Below are positions 10,389-19,921 of a DNA stretch of 64,000 bases, in pieces. Position 1 is the stretch's first letter. Every line of letters begins with the position of its first letter. Location: contig NZ_MDDR01000009.1 in assembly GCF_001870435.1 (NCBI RefSeq), positions 58,835-122,834 of the forward strand, in the 5' to 3' direction. The DNA comes from Pseudomonas costantinii (lineage in GTDB: Bacteria > Pseudomonadota > Gammaproteobacteria > Pseudomonadales > Pseudomonadaceae). Made by a program: the position numbers and the translations under genes. The notes under the pieces are model-generated. The model was given only the letters and a program-made list of their open reading frames with translations. It did no database searches and had not been told where the DNA came from.

Positions 10389-11303
10389 ATGAACCGTAAC
10401 GACCTGCGTCGTGTCGACCTTAACCTCTTGATCGTATTCGAAACCTTGATGCACGAGCGCAGCGTGACCCGCGCCGCCGAGAAACTGTTCCTCGGCCAGC
10501 CGGCCATCAGTGCGGCATTGTCGCGCCTGCGCGGGCTGTTCGATGACCCACTGTTCGTACGTACCGGGCGTAGCATGGAGCCATCGGCCCGCGCCGTGGA
10601 AATCTTCGCCCTGCTCTCCCCGGCCCTGGACTCGATTTCCACCGCCGTGAGCCGCGCCGCAGAATTCGACCCGGCCACCAGCACCGCGGTATTCCGTATC
10701 GGGCTGTCCGACGACGTCGAATTCGCCCTGCTCCCCCAATTGCTCAAACGCCTGCGTGCCGAGGCCCCCGGCATCGTGCTGGTGGTACGCCGCGTCAATT
10801 ACATATTGATGCCGAGCCTGCTGGCCTCCGGTGAAATCTCCATCGGCGTCAGCTACACCACCGACTTGCCGGCCAACGCCAAACGCAAGGTGCTGCGCCG
10901 CAGCCTGCCGAAACTGCTGCGCGCCGACAGCGTGCCCGGCTCATTGAGCCTGGACGACTTCTGTACCCGACCTCACGCCCTGGTGTCGTTTGCCGGTGAC
11001 CTGAGCGGGTTTATTGATGAAGAGCTGGAAAAACTCGACCGCAAACGCCACGTAGTGCTGGCCGTGCCGCAGTTCAACGGGCTGGGCACGTTGCTGGCGG
11101 GCACCGATATTGTTGCCATCGTGCCGGACTACGCCGCTGAAGCTTTGACCGCAACCGGTGGGTTAAGGGCTGAAGAACCACCACTGCCGGTGCGCACGTT
11201 TGAATTGCACATGGCGTGGCGTGGGTCCCAGGACAACGATCCGGGTGAGCGGTGGTTGCGGTCGCGGATTCAGATGTTTTTTGGCGACCCTGAGAGTCTT
11301 TAG
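10389..11303 (+). CDS. LysR-family transcriptional regulator, island target gene
   Basis: 304 residues. The N-terminal helix-turn-helix reads DLNLLIVFETLMHERSVTRA followed by LGQPAISAALSRLRGLF, a standard LysR DNA-binding domain, with a substrate-binding domain behind it. The ATG at 10389 begins MNRNDLRRVDL; the longer frame from 10305 adds unrelated residues. It is divergent from the oxidoreductase, which it probably controls. The last 30 nt of the gene are duplicated exactly at the far end of the island, so the gene survived integration intact. Confidence 0.9.
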   Translation: MNRNDLRRVDLNLLIVFETLMHERSVTRAAEKLFLGQPAISAALSRLRGLFDDPLFVRTGRSMEPSARAVEIFALLSPALDSISTAVSRAAEFDPATSTAVFRIGLSDDVEFALLPQLLKRLRAEAPGIVLVVRRVNYILMPSLLASGEISIGVSYTTDLPANAKRKVLRRSLPKLLRADSVPGSLSLDDFCTRPHALVSFAGDLSGFIDEELEKLDRKRHVVLAVPQFNGLGTLLAGTDIVAIVPDYAAEALTATGGLRAEEPPLPVRTFELHMAWRGSQDNDPGERWLRSRIQMFFGDPESL

Positions 11304-11307
11304 GCGT
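11274..11307 (+). repeat. left direct repeat (attL core) at the LysR 3' end
   Basis: 34 bp identical to 41954-41987, containing TTGGCGACCCTGAGAGTC. It includes the LysR stop codon at 11301-11303. Confidence 0.9.
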
Positions 11308-11640
11308 TGTCAGGCAGGGTGTTAATTTGATCATTTCTGGTTTTTCATAGGCCATGGAGGTCTACACACTTCCAGAGGATGAAATACTTGGGGGCATATC
11401 TGAGGGCATGTATTGGGAACGTTGAAACAGATGCCCCCAGTTCAAGGTCCAACACACCCCTTCGCGAAATATCACTCGCGGTTGCTCTCAGCCGCCGTAG
11501 AGCGCTATACAGCTACCTCGTTGCGCTGGAGGCCTTGTCGCTAAAATGGTCGCTTGAAGCTATCCTCGCGGATAAGCTGCCAACTTCCGACTACTGTCAT
11601 AGCTACAAGTCTTTAACTTATCATTAGAATGGCTGGCATC
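11308..11640. repeat. decayed copy of the region right of the right repeat
   Basis: From 11308 to about 11555 the sequence is recognisably homologous to 41988-42240 but clearly diverged. Shared landmarks in the same order are CCATGGAG, ACTTCCAG, TTGGGGGCA, ATCTGAGGGCATG and GATGCCCCCA. After these comes a minus-strand coding scrap ending in VIFRE, which matches the C-terminal end of the short phosphatase-family gene at 42129-42482 and here contains a stop. The short plus frame at 11379-11627 is not considered real. Confidence 0.7.
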
Positions 11641-11700
11641 ACATGGCTCGCACCCCCAAACCTTTGTTCGAAACTTATGATATTTTTATCGAACAAGAAA

Positions 11701-11781
11701 ATGCTGCGAGATGCGGGCATTACTGTTGTTGTCGGACTCTTGGCCGAGGAAGCCGTTAAGGACTTGGGTGGTTTTTCGTAA
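11701..11781 (+). pseudogene. possible RibD-like deaminase/reductase fragment
   Basis: About 26 codons read KMLRDAGITVVVGLLAEEAV and then a stop at 11779-11781. This resembles the segment of the RibD deaminase domain where an unusual amino-group intermediate is processed (typically AGI.VVVGVL.EEA). No start and no flanking domain are present. It looks like a residue of an older gene at the island edge. The match is short, so the call is tentative. Confidence 0.35.
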
Positions 11782-12012
11782 ACAAATCAGGTGAATCAGT
11801 GGATCGCAACGATGAATAGATCGCTAACCAGCAGCTTAGTATCGCCTTCGGCTATATCCACGCACCTGGCTTAGCTCGTGGACTTTATCGTAAATTATTC
11901 GATTGGCTCAGCCGCCGCACGGCCTGATGATTCAAGCCATCAGGCTCGCGCGTGGTTTGCATTGATATAGGGCGGCTCACCTATTATTGCTAAGCGTTAC
12001 CTGACAATCATC
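11782..12012. other. island left margin, no gene seen
   Basis: No convincing reading frame, hairpin or known repeat is visible. It is downstream of the last cluster gene and may hold its terminator. Confidence 0.4.
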
Positions 12013-13524
12013 TTATGTCTTTACTTCGTCGTCAGTCCGTCGAACTGACCGAACCAACTGCGCCAAATCGACTTTTCCATTTGCCGACAATGGAAGGCTG
12101 TCGAGGAACTGGATTTGGCCGAACATGTAGTCAGGGTCGACCTCTTGCTTCAGCCACGCCTTCAAAACGCATTCGGTATCTCTGCCTTTTTCCGTTAAAG
12201 ACACAAACAGCTTCGCGACCTCGTTTCCTTCATCGTCTGTAATACCGACTACGGTACAAAGCTCCACTAATGGATGGCGGTAGACAATAGCTTCCAAGTC
12301 ACGTGGGTAGAGGCAAAAACCGCGCTGTTTGATAAGGTCTTTGCTTCGCCCTTTAAAATGCAGTAACCCCTCTTCGTCCTGAATGAACAGATCTCCCGTC
12401 GCCAGCCAATTATCATCGCGGTACAGGCCATTGTGCAGGCGTGCACCTCCATCGTTGTCTTGATTGAAATATCGTTGGAATACAGAGACCCCGCGGACAA
12501 ACAAGGTGCCAACTACACCTCGAGGCACCTCTTGCAGGTACGTAGTATCATCATGTTCCCTTACCTCGTGAAAAACTTTGGCATCCAGCCCCGGCATCGG
12601 TATGCCTACCGAATCGGGAGATTGCGCAAGCTGCTCAGCGGGCAGGTACGACACACGCTTGGATTCAGTCAGGCCATACATCTTGACAACCTGTGCATCC
12701 GGAAAGCGCCGATCGAGGCCAAGTGCCGTGGGTACAGGCAACACCCCTCCAGTACTGGTGATCAAACGCACGCCTCGGACTTCGATACCAAATTTGTCCA
12801 GGTACTTGTGAAGCGCGGTAGCGAGTGCAGGAATGAGTGGAAGCACTGTGACCTGCCGTTCCTCAACCAGCTTCAACAATGAAAGAGGGTTAATACCGCG
12901 TGAGCACATTACCAATCGACACTCGGTGGCCAGGCAGAAAAGCAGTTGGTAAAGGCCATAGTCGAAGGAAAGCGGCGAAATCAACAAAACCGTGTCGCTC
13001 CTACCTATCTTTAAATAGGCCAGGATCGAGCGTATCGAAGAAATCACGTTTGCGTGGGTAAGCATAATTCCCTTTGGCTTACCGGTACTGCCCGAGGTGT
13101 AAATGATCAGCGCCAAGTCTACTCCGGTGAGGCCAGGAGCAGTCAGGTAGCGAAAGGGAGACGGCATCAACTGTGCGCTGTCCGGTCGTTGCAATCTCAG
13201 CTCTCCTGTGGCCGGGTTAAGCACATAGTCAGCTACACAGTCATCAGCAATCCCCTGCAACGCTGAAGGGGCTACATCACTCTTCACTGGAACTACGACC
13301 CCACCGTGGTACCAGACAGCCAGCAACGCAGCGACCGTCTCCAGGCTGTTCGAGACTCGAACCACAACCCTACTTTGGTGACGGATCGCAGCACAGTTCT
13401 GCACCATTGCCTCCAAGCAGGGATGTAGGCAATCACCGTTTTCTTGATCAGTACTGATCTGCCCGCTCCAAGTCCCCTGGATAAGGCCAGCCACCAAGTC
13501 TTTCAACGTAAAAATGCTATCCAT
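12013..13524 (-). CDS. AMP-forming acyl-CoA/acyl-ACP ligase
   Basis: 503 residues of the class I adenylate-forming superfamily, which activates a carboxylic acid as acyl-AMP and transfers it to CoA or a carrier-protein thiol. The P-loop IIYTSGSTGKPKGIMLTH, the YGLTE motif, the TGDLF motif and the C-terminal lysine-containing NGKVDLAQL are present. No carrier domain is attached, but two free acyl carrier proteins are encoded nearby. It is the last gene of the cluster, 6 nt after the ABC-2 permease stop. It could load a starter acid or recycle a released acid. Confidence 0.85.
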   Translation of the reverse strand: MDSIFTLKDLVAGLIQGTWSGQISTDQENGDCLHPCLEAMVQNCAAIRHQSRVVVRVSNSLETVAALLAVWYHGGVVVPVKSDVAPSALQGIADDCVADYVLNPATGELRLQRPDSAQLMPSPFRYLTAPGLTGVDLALIIYTSGSTGKPKGIMLTHANVISSIRSILAYLKIGRSDTVLLISPLSFDYGLYQLLFCLATECRLVMCSRGINPLSLLKLVEERQVTVLPLIPALATALHKYLDKFGIEVRGVRLITSTGGVLPVPTALGLDRRFPDAQVVKMYGLTESKRVSYLPAEQLAQSPDSVGIPMPGLDAKVFHEVREHDDTTYLQEVPRGVVGTLFVRGVSVFQRYFNQDNDGGARLHNGLYRDDNWLATGDLFIQDEEGLLHFKGRSKDLIKQRGFCLYPRDLEAIVYRHPLVELCTVVGITDDEGNEVAKLFVSLTEKGRDTECVLKAWLKQEVDPDYMFGQIQFLDSLPLSANGKVDLAQLVRSVRRTDDEVKT

Positions 13525-13530
13525 TAACGG

Positions 13531-14277
13531 TCACTTCCATTTAAACGTTTTGACGGCAATGACGAAAAGCACCAAGCACATCGCCAACAGGACAACAAGG
13601 CTGGGCATATTGCTGGTCAGCCCCTCGTTGTAATAGAGCTGAGCTTCCAACAGATCAAAAAGGTGGCTCGCGGGCAAGACTTGCGCGGCATTGATGAGCC
13701 AACCAGGGAAAAAGGCTTTTGGAAATGTGGAACCACTGAGAAAAAGCATGACCAGAAAGATCGCGTTGGCGGTCGCTGTAGCCGTGGGTGGGTGAGCGCA
13801 CAGGTTGGCGATAATCAAACCAATCGAGCAGAACAACACAGTGGCGACCACTGTGAGGAAAGCGATAGCGAAGAAGTTGCCATGGGGCGTAACCGAGAAC
13901 AATAACGTTGAGCCTGCATACACCAACGCCATGCCCAGGATGACAGTCACGAACTGACGCAGGATCAGTGCAGCCAACACCTGCGCTGGTTGCAGGTCAG
14001 TCAGTTTGAGTCGCTTGTATATGCCCGAATGCAGGTCTGCCGACAGCACAGTAGCCAACGCGAAAATACCACCGGACATCATCGTCAGCACATAGACGCC
14101 CGTGACCGTTATCAGCCTGGGATCGCTACCTGTGGCGTCCGACTTCCCGCTACCACCGAATACTGAAAGCATCAATAACAGCATTGCCACCGGGTAGACG
14201 AACGACCAGAATAAAGCGATCCTGCTGCGTGAGGCCAGTACGCACTGAGCAACGAAAAAGCTTATGAATAACCTCAC
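13531..14277 (-). CDS. ABC-2 type exporter, membrane subunit
   Basis: 248 residues with about six hydrophobic segments (for example LFWSFVYPVAMLLLML and FLTVVATVLFCSIGLIIANL), as in DrrB/NodJ-type permeases that export lipids, glycans or drugs. I start it at the GTG at 14277, which overlaps the ATPase stop as GTGA; the longer frame to 14364 would run deep into the ATPase. It forms a transporter with the preceding ATPase. The location inside the cluster suggests export of the product or an intermediate through the inner membrane. Confidence 0.85.
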   Translation of the reverse strand: MRLFISFFVAQCVLASRSRIALFWSFVYPVAMLLLMLSVFGGSGKSDATGSDPRLITVTGVYVLTMMSGGIFALATVLSADLHSGIYKRLKLTDLQPAQVLAALILRQFVTVILGMALVYAGSTLLFSVTPHGNFFAIAFLTVVATVLFCSIGLIIANLCAHPPTATATANAIFLVMLFLSGSTFPKAFFPGWLINAAQVLPASHLFDLLEAQLYYNEGLTSNMPSLVVLLAMCLVLFVIAVKTFKWK

Positions 14278-15173
14278 GACACCGCCTCCTCGGTTATTTT
14301 TACAAATACACTTTGCAGAGACTCTTTTCCGATTTCGATCCTCGACAAAGGGTAAAGATCGCAAAGATCGCTGAGCTTGCGCATCACGTCAGCATCGATA
14401 GCTTGCACATTGAATGAACAGACGCCGTTAATTAACTGTACGTTCGCAAAACCATAGGCTTCTATCGCAGGTATCGCCACATCACCCTTGAAGCACAACT
14501 CGACATTGCACCGATTATTATACCGGCGAATTATATTTTGAGGTGTATCAGTCACCACCAATTCGCCTTTACTCAATATGGATACCCGGTCCGCCAGCGC
14601 TTCCGCTTCCTCGATGTAATGCGACGTGAAAATAATAGTCTTCCCCTCTTCTTTTAGAACACGAATAAGCTCCCAAATTTTGAGCCTTACTTGTGGGTCA
14701 AGCGCCGTGGTCGGCTCATCGAAGAATAAAATTTCAGGATCATTAACCAGTGCCAAAACAATTGCCAGCTGTTGTTTCTGCCCCCCCGAAAGATGCCTGA
14801 AGGTGCTGCCGAGCTTGTCCTTGAGATTCATCATCTCTAAATAGCGCGGAATGGCAGTTGAGGGCGAGCGGTAAAAGTTGCTGTAATACTTTATCAGTTC
14901 TCTGACCGTCAGCCGGTCGTAGTACATCTGGCTCTGAAATACCGGTCCGATTCGCGGCATTTCGGACACCTCCCCGCCCTTGTCGACATACTCAACGGTC
15001 CCCTCATCTATAGAGCGCAGGCCCATCAAGATTTCGAGAGCGGTCGTCTTGCCTGAACCGTTGGGGCCCAGCAGCGCGAAAACCTCGCCTCGTTCAACCG
15101 TGAGAGAAATACCTTTGAGTGCGTGCACATCACGATATCTCTTTACCAATCCATTTACGCGAATGACATTCAC
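14274..15173 (-). CDS. ABC-2 type exporter, ATP-binding subunit
   Basis: 299 residues. Walker A is GPNGSGKTTALEIL, the signature is LSGGQKQQLAIV and Walker B is ILFFDEPTTALDPQ, with the H-loop in IFTSHYIEEAE. It resembles the DrrA/NodI group. A C-terminal tail of about 80 residues after the nucleotide domain is typical for this group. It is translationally coupled to the permease gene and lies 24 nt after the small acyl carrier protein gene. Confidence 0.92.
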   Translation of the reverse strand: MNVIRVNGLVKRYRDVHALKGISLTVERGEVFALLGPNGSGKTTALEILMGLRSIDEGTVEYVDKGGEVSEMPRIGPVFQSQMYYDRLTVRELIKYYSNFYRSPSTAIPRYLEMMNLKDKLGSTFRHLSGGQKQQLAIVLALVNDPEILFFDEPTTALDPQVRLKIWELIRVLKEEGKTIIFTSHYIEEAEALADRVSILSKGELVVTDTPQNIIRRYNNRCNVELCFKGDVAIPAIEAYGFANVQLINGVCSFNVQAIDADVMRKLSDLCDLYPLSRIEIGKESLQSVFVKITEEAVS

Positions 15174-15197
15174 CGAATGCGCTCCTTCAGTGGGGAC

Positions 15198-15470
15198 TCA
15201 AACAACCATCTCGAAGGCAATCATTTGGTTATGAATGTCCAAGAGTGAGGTCATCTCGTCAAACTCCAGACGAGAAGGGTCGATCTGAAAATCGCTGTAG
15301 ATTTCCTCGCAGCCGATAATGACCTCGACGATATTGAGAGAATCAATGCCTATCTCTGACAGCGGAACGGTCGCGTCCACCGTTTCAGTCTTTACCGCCT
15401 CGGCGGTAATGTGTTGCAGTTGCTCCAGCAGCTCTGGGAATTCAATCATTGTTTCATTTCCGTTTGTCAT
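15198..15470 (-). CDS. acyl carrier protein (second of two)
   Basis: 90 residues with the phosphopantetheine site GIDSLNIVEVI; the serine is in the expected DSL context. The protein is acidic, as carrier proteins are. An AAGGA site overlaps the stop of the outer-membrane protein gene and precedes the ATG by 6 nt. It differs clearly from the carrier protein at 23765-24058 (GLDSVDALD), so the cluster has two dedicated carriers, perhaps for starter and extension stages. Confidence 0.9.
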   Translation of the reverse strand: MTNGNETMIEFPELLEQLQHITAEAVKTETVDATVPLSEIGIDSLNIVEVIIGCEEIYSDFQIDPSRLEFDEMTSLLDIHNQMIAFEMVV

Positions 15471-15479
15471 GATGCGTCC

Positions 15480-16781
15480 TTAGAAAACATGGTTGGTGTA
15501 AGAAAGGCCCACCCCAACACCCTTGGATACCGAGCCGAACTCAGTACCTGTTGTGCCATGGAATGTATTAAAATTTAATGAAACTTCCGACGCGCCGCCT
15601 ATTTCTCGCATCAGAGAAAACGAAGTCATGTAACTGTTGTCATCAAGGTTAAACATAACGCTGGGCTTCCATTGCAGCGCCCACTCATCGATGTACCCGG
15701 TATAAGATGGGTATACATAATTCCTTCTCAAGTACTCCTGTTCAAATAAACTATTATTCCCTACGATTGATGCGCCACCTTTTTGCGGAGCCGTTTGTTG
15801 AAAGCCTCGGCCATTATGAAAGTACTCCAGGCTAACTCTTCTTTTCTCATCAATGAAATGGGTCAAGCTGAGGTAAACGTCTTCGTAATTATCGACACCG
15901 CTGAGACTTTCCAACCGGATTCCACGCCGCCAAGGAGCCAGCATGCGCCGACGATCCACATCAACATGAACAGCTTCCAGTGAAAAAGTTATAGCGCCTG
16001 GTAAATTCCCGTCCATTACCAGGCCCTTTTTGCTGGAATAATCACCGTTGTGGCTATAAAGCAAGGATGCGCCTATCCAACCGCGGACACTGGCGCGCAA
16101 AGCGAATTGATTGCCATCGTAAAAGTGGTTGTCTTGGGACGACACCAGCATCGACAGATCTGCAGAACTGCCGATCAAGTCGTATCGCAACTGATCAACG
16201 CCGCGATAACGATAGGGGTTTTTTTGATCAATGTTCTTTGTCGAGAACCCGTTTTCAATCAAGTCCGCCGGGCGCCACTGAAAACCTGAACTCCAGCCAA
16301 GCACACGGCGTCCCACGGTGAGCGCCTGATCCCCATTGTCGGTTCGCTGCTGGTAGTAGTATTCCAGCGCGGTTAATCGGTTCTGGTACTCGTCATTTTG
16401 GGCCGACTTACGTTCCTCATAGTTGCCAACCAATCGCCCGGCCACCAACGCGGTGCTGTTCGGTTTCCAAGTGGCGGCCCCATCCAGAAACGCATCCTGC
16501 CTGGAACGATGCCCCCCCGCGTCACCGCCGACTCCTGGCAGGTATGTCCCTTGGTAGAGCGCGTCCAAGGTGCCCGACCATGCAGAGAAGGACGTGCTTT
16601 CAACCGCCGGCAAACCGGAAGTCTCATTCGCCGCAAACGGATCAACCAACGCTAGACCTGAAGCCGCGCTCTGCACCAATGGGGCTTCGACTTCTCCCCT
16701 TTCCTTACCTGAGACAGCGGCGCCTGCATTGCCCGCGACAGTCATCAGATAACACAGTGCAACCAACCCATGCTTTGACAT
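15480..16781 (-). CDS. outer-membrane beta-barrel protein of unknown family
   Basis: 433 residues. A signal peptide (SKHGLVALCYLMTVAGNAGA) is followed by many alternating, aromatic-rich stretches and a C-terminal phenylalanine (YTNHVF), the BAM recognition signature of outer-membrane barrels. I prefer the ATG at 16781 (AGGTGA upstream) over the GTG at 16790. The family is not recognised; it looks porin-like. Encoded among biosynthetic and export genes, it could be the outer-membrane exit for the product. Confidence 0.7.
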   Translation of the reverse strand: MSKHGLVALCYLMTVAGNAGAAVSGKERGEVEAPLVQSAASGLALVDPFAANETSGLPAVESTSFSAWSGTLDALYQGTYLPGVGGDAGGHRSRQDAFLDGAATWKPNSTALVAGRLVGNYEERKSAQNDEYQNRLTALEYYYQQRTDNGDQALTVGRRVLGWSSGFQWRPADLIENGFSTKNIDQKNPYRYRGVDQLRYDLIGSSADLSMLVSSQDNHFYDGNQFALRASVRGWIGASLLYSHNGDYSSKKGLVMDGNLPGAITFSLEAVHVDVDRRRMLAPWRRGIRLESLSGVDNYEDVYLSLTHFIDEKRRVSLEYFHNGRGFQQTAPQKGGASIVGNNSLFEQEYLRRNYVYPSYTGYIDEWALQWKPSVMFNLDDNSYMTSFSLMREIGGASEVSLNFNTFHGTTGTEFGSVSKGVGVGLSYTNHVF

Positions 16782-16790
16782 CTCGCTCAC

Positions 16791-18668
16791 CTATCGGCCC
16801 ACGGGGAAGTGAGCCGACTGGATCTGCGTAAAGTCGTCGTCCACCAAAGAGATGGCGTTCAACTTCGCGTCCAGGATTGCGATTTCATAACGGAAAAAGA
16901 ACCGCATGGCGTACAGTTTGCCCTGGTAGAAATCCGCGTCGGTTGCACTCGGCGAATCATCCAGCCCGGCCTGTGCCGCGAGCGCATTTTCGAGCAATAG
17001 CCAACCGACCAGCATGTCACCAAAAGCGCCCATGAACCGAGTCGCCATCAGGTAGATCTGCTCAATGTGCCCCGCCGAAAGCCAGGCTCCGAATGTTGCC
17101 AGTGTATTAGCGACCACCGTCAGTGCTCGCTCAAGCGCATCGAATTGGTCATTGAAGTGCGGGTAACTGTCACGGCGGTCTAGAACCATTCGGATCTCGT
17201 CCCGCAACCCGTTGAAGGCCTTGGAGGCCTTGCCCATAGCGAGCTTGGAGCGAATTAAATCGGCCGATTGAACGTAATTGGTGCCCTCCCAGATGCTCAT
17301 GATCTTGACGTCTCGGCAGTACTGCTCGACGGGAAAGGCACTGGTATAACCGTAGCCGCCGTGGACCTGGATAGCGGTTTCACACACGCGCCAGGCTTGG
17401 TCCGAGCACCATGCCTTAACCACCGGAGTCAGCAGGTCCGCCAAGGCTTCATAGCGTTTTCGCAACACCTTGCTCTCGCCTTCAGCGTCACGCATGGCTG
17501 CCGCCAGCGAGGAATAGTGAGCTGCTTTCAAGACCAAAGCGCGCATCCCCTCCACCCTGGCCTTCATATCCATCAGCATTCGCCGCACATCCATGTGCTC
17601 AATGATCGGCAAACGGTTGGAAGGGACGGCCATCACGGCACGTACGCTGCTACCTTGTATACGCTCACGGGCGTACTCGACGGCGTTGTAATACGCTGAA
17701 GACGCAATACCCATTGCATAAGTGCCGGTGGCCACCCGAGCCAGGTTCATCAGCAGCATCAACTGTGACAGGCCCATACCTTCACTCTGCCCCAGCAAAG
17801 TGCCGTAGCAATGCCCCTCGGCACCGAAGGAAAGCTGGACCGTCGCGTTCCCCTTCAGGCCCATCTTGCCTTCAACCGCATCGCAGGCAACATGGTTGTA
17901 CTCACCTGGCGTACCGTCCTCATTGAGCCGATAACGGGTCACAACGAAGCAGCTCAAACCCCGAGTGCCGGCAACCGCGCCCTCTACACGGGCGAGTACG
18001 AAGTAGACAATATTGTCGGTCAGGTCATGCATGCCCGAAGATATAAAGACTTTGCCTCCCTCTATACGGTACAAGCCGTTTTCCATAGGGATTGCTCGGG
18101 TGCGGATCGCGCCCACATCGGAACCTGCATCGGGCTCGGTCATCACCATTGAGGCGGTCATGGTCGGCGTCGCCAACGCCTGGCAAAATTGGTGCTGCTG
18201 CAAGTCCGTACCGTGCTTGAGCAGAAGATAGATGGCGCCGACGTTGAATCCCGGATAGACGCAGAATGCGGGGTCAGCCCCATACAGAATGCCGTATACC
18301 GCCTGATTGAGAACGTAAGGGGTGCCGGTGCCGCCCAATTCGGGCGGCGCGGAGAGAGCACACAGGCCAGCGTGCGTGTAGGCCTCCCAGACCTTTTTGT
18401 ACACCGGTGGCGCAGACACCTGCACAGCGGAGACTCGCGTGCAGCCTTCTTTGTCGGCCAATTGATAGCTGCGTCCCAAATAGTCACGTGCGAACTTCGT
18501 CGCTGCATCGATCACTTGCTCGCACACAACCCGGTCGACGTGCGCAAACGCCTTCGATTGCAGCACGTTCTCTTGAATACGCAGCACCTCAAACAATTGA
18601 AAATGGATATCACGCTCGTCAAGCTTGAACGAGGACCGGTGCGCGGAAAGACACGACATGTCATTCAT
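16791..18668 (-). CDS. acyl-CoA dehydrogenase, DmdC-like large form
   Basis: 625 residues, longer than the ~380-residue standard enzymes and similar to the 3-methylmercaptopropionyl-CoA dehydrogenase (DmdC) type with a C-terminal extension. Flavin and substrate motifs MTEPDAGSDVGAIRT, GGYGYTSAFPVEQYCRD and IWEGTNYVQ are intact; the glutamate in IWEGT is the likely base. It would introduce an alpha,beta double bond into an acyl thioester. A second, shortened homologue without these motifs is encoded at 29635-30669. Confidence 0.87.
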   Translation of the reverse strand: MNDMSCLSAHRSSFKLDERDIHFQLFEVLRIQENVLQSKAFAHVDRVVCEQVIDAATKFARDYLGRSYQLADKEGCTRVSAVQVSAPPVYKKVWEAYTHAGLCALSAPPELGGTGTPYVLNQAVYGILYGADPAFCVYPGFNVGAIYLLLKHGTDLQQHQFCQALATPTMTASMVMTEPDAGSDVGAIRTRAIPMENGLYRIEGGKVFISSGMHDLTDNIVYFVLARVEGAVAGTRGLSCFVVTRYRLNEDGTPGEYNHVACDAVEGKMGLKGNATVQLSFGAEGHCYGTLLGQSEGMGLSQLMLLMNLARVATGTYAMGIASSAYYNAVEYARERIQGSSVRAVMAVPSNRLPIIEHMDVRRMLMDMKARVEGMRALVLKAAHYSSLAAAMRDAEGESKVLRKRYEALADLLTPVVKAWCSDQAWRVCETAIQVHGGYGYTSAFPVEQYCRDVKIMSIWEGTNYVQSADLIRSKLAMGKASKAFNGLRDEIRMVLDRRDSYPHFNDQFDALERALTVVANTLATFGAWLSAGHIEQIYLMATRFMGAFGDMLVGWLLLENALAAQAGLDDSPSATDADFYQGKLYAMRFFFRYEIAILDAKLNAISLVDDDFTQIQSAHFPVGR

Positions 18669-18691
18669 GGATGTTAGAGTCTCGCTGAGGC

Positions 18692-19498
18692 TTAGAAATG
18701 GCGGACGTTGAAAGACGGCGCAATATGGATATTGGCGAAGCAGTAGTAACCACGTAATGCCAGAGACCCCAGCACAACCCTGCGCCCGGCAAGCGTCAGC
18801 CGGGCATGCTCATGCAACACCGCAATCCAGGGATCACTGCCGAAGGCGTGCCCGTAAGTTGCGTGGCAGTCGCCCAGCAAGCTGAACTCTTTCAGCGAAC
18901 GCCGCAGCGGGACTGACATATTGTCTGGGAAGAACGGCAGCGACAGGAGCTCGGACTGGAATTGCCGGGCCGCCTGTTTAGCCACACTGGCGAAGGCGAT
19001 AATATTGTTGCCGCCGGCTGCGGCACCGGTCATGACAGGCGATGCCGACTGCTCATCTTCCATGAGAGAAAAGAACAGGGTCGTGATGCCAAACCCGGAC
19101 TTCCCCCACGCCGGATTACTTTTCCACGTGGTCATTTCCATCGAATTCACGTCCAGAATAGAGATAGCAAATGAATTGGGACCGCCCTTGTTTTTCAAGT
19201 GGTGGCGCAGGCAATAGCCCCAGCAGGCACACTCGTAGGCGTGGGTAAAACTTGTCGGAACTTGATGTTCGGGTCCAAGCAGAGATGACGCTTCAACCGC
19301 GGCTGCGCTAAAGATCGAATCCATCATCGTGCTGCACAGGTAATGGTGAGCCACCGATGAATAACGCTCCTGGCCGATCGTCGCAACATGTCGCTGCAAG
19401 ACCTCAGTGATTTCACGGGCGCTGCGTGCGATGTCCGCGGTAGCTGCATTCGATTCGACTGGCGAATAGACCATATCGGTCAGGCTGACCCTATACAT
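18692..19498 (-). CDS. reduced KAS III-like protein (thiolase fold), copy A
   Basis: 268 residues, shorter than standard KAS III (~320). The segment YECACWGYCLRHH (about 88-100) lines up with the KAS III nucleophile region; Cys92 is at the nucleophile position and Cys90 is shared with copy B. The C-terminal block TYGHAFGSDPWIAV resembles the KAS III GNTSAASIPLAL block, with His replacing the catalytic Asn. A catalytic-His motif is not visible. The ATG at 19498 overlaps the thioesterase stop. It may be an acyltransferase or a non-catalytic partner. Confidence 0.55.
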   Translation of the reverse strand: MYRVSLTDMVYSPVESNAATADIARSAREITEVLQRHVATIGQERYSSVAHHYLCSTMMDSIFSAAAVEASSLLGPEHQVPTSFTHAYECACWGYCLRHHLKNKGGPNSFAISILDVNSMEMTTWKSNPAWGKSGFGITTLFFSLMEDEQSASPVMTGAAAGGNNIIAFASVAKQAARQFQSELLSLPFFPDNMSVPLRRSLKEFSLLGDCHATYGHAFGSDPWIAVLHEHARLTLAGRRVVLGSLALRGYYCFANIHIAPSFNVRHF

Positions 19499-19919
19499 GT
19501 TCGCGCTCCTGCTCATGCCGTCTGCCCTGCCCTTGCGGTGCAAGCAGCGCAATTATGCTGGCGGGCACAGGAAGAATGGTCCGCGAGCCACGTTCCAGGC
19601 AGACCATGCGCGTACTCAGTTGCAAGCACCGCTTCCCGGCCTTGGTGATGTCCGTCTCCCAGTTCAGCCCGGTACGATCAATGCTGCTCAAGCGCGTGTG
19701 AATGCAGACTTCATCCTCGAGGAAGATCGGGGCCAAGTACTTGGCGGTCAAACGCCTGACCACCATAGAGAACCCGTGCTCAGAGCCGATACGGCTCAAC
19801 GCCATGCTCCGCTCACGAAACCAGGCGTGATAGCCGTACTCGGCAAGCTCGATATAGCGTGCGTGATGCATGACGCCACCGGCGTCGGTATCTGCAAAGG
19901 CTACGACATACGGGACCAT
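19491..19919 (-). CDS. hotdog-fold acyl thioesterase (4HBT/YbgC type)
   Basis: 142 residues. The motif FADTDAGGVMHHARYIELAE is the 4-hydroxybenzoyl-CoA/YbgC thioesterase signature with its catalytic Asp. The ATG at 19919 has GGAG 5 nt upstream; a GTG at 19925 overlapping the ketosynthase stop as GTGA is the alternative. It probably hydrolyses acyl-ACP or acyl-CoA to release the finished chain. Related thioesterases occur in aryl-polyene and polyunsaturated-acid clusters. It overlaps the genes on both sides. Confidence 0.88.
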   Translation of the reverse strand: MVPYVVAFADTDAGGVMHHARYIELAEYGYHAWFRERSMALSRIGSEHGFSMVVRRLTAKYLAPIFLEDEVCIHTRLSSIDRTGLNWETDITKAGKRCLQLSTRMVCLERGSRTILPVPASIIALLAPQGQGRRHEQEREHV

Positions 19920-19921
19920 GC

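Noticed and set aside
11274..11307. tRNA-targeted integration
   Set aside because: The repeat lies inside and just after the LysR coding sequence; no cloverleaf sequence is present.
11379..11627. 82-codon plus frame just after the left repeat
   Set aside because: It runs across the integrase arm-type repeats and the antisense of the decayed phosphatase scrap, so it is incidental.
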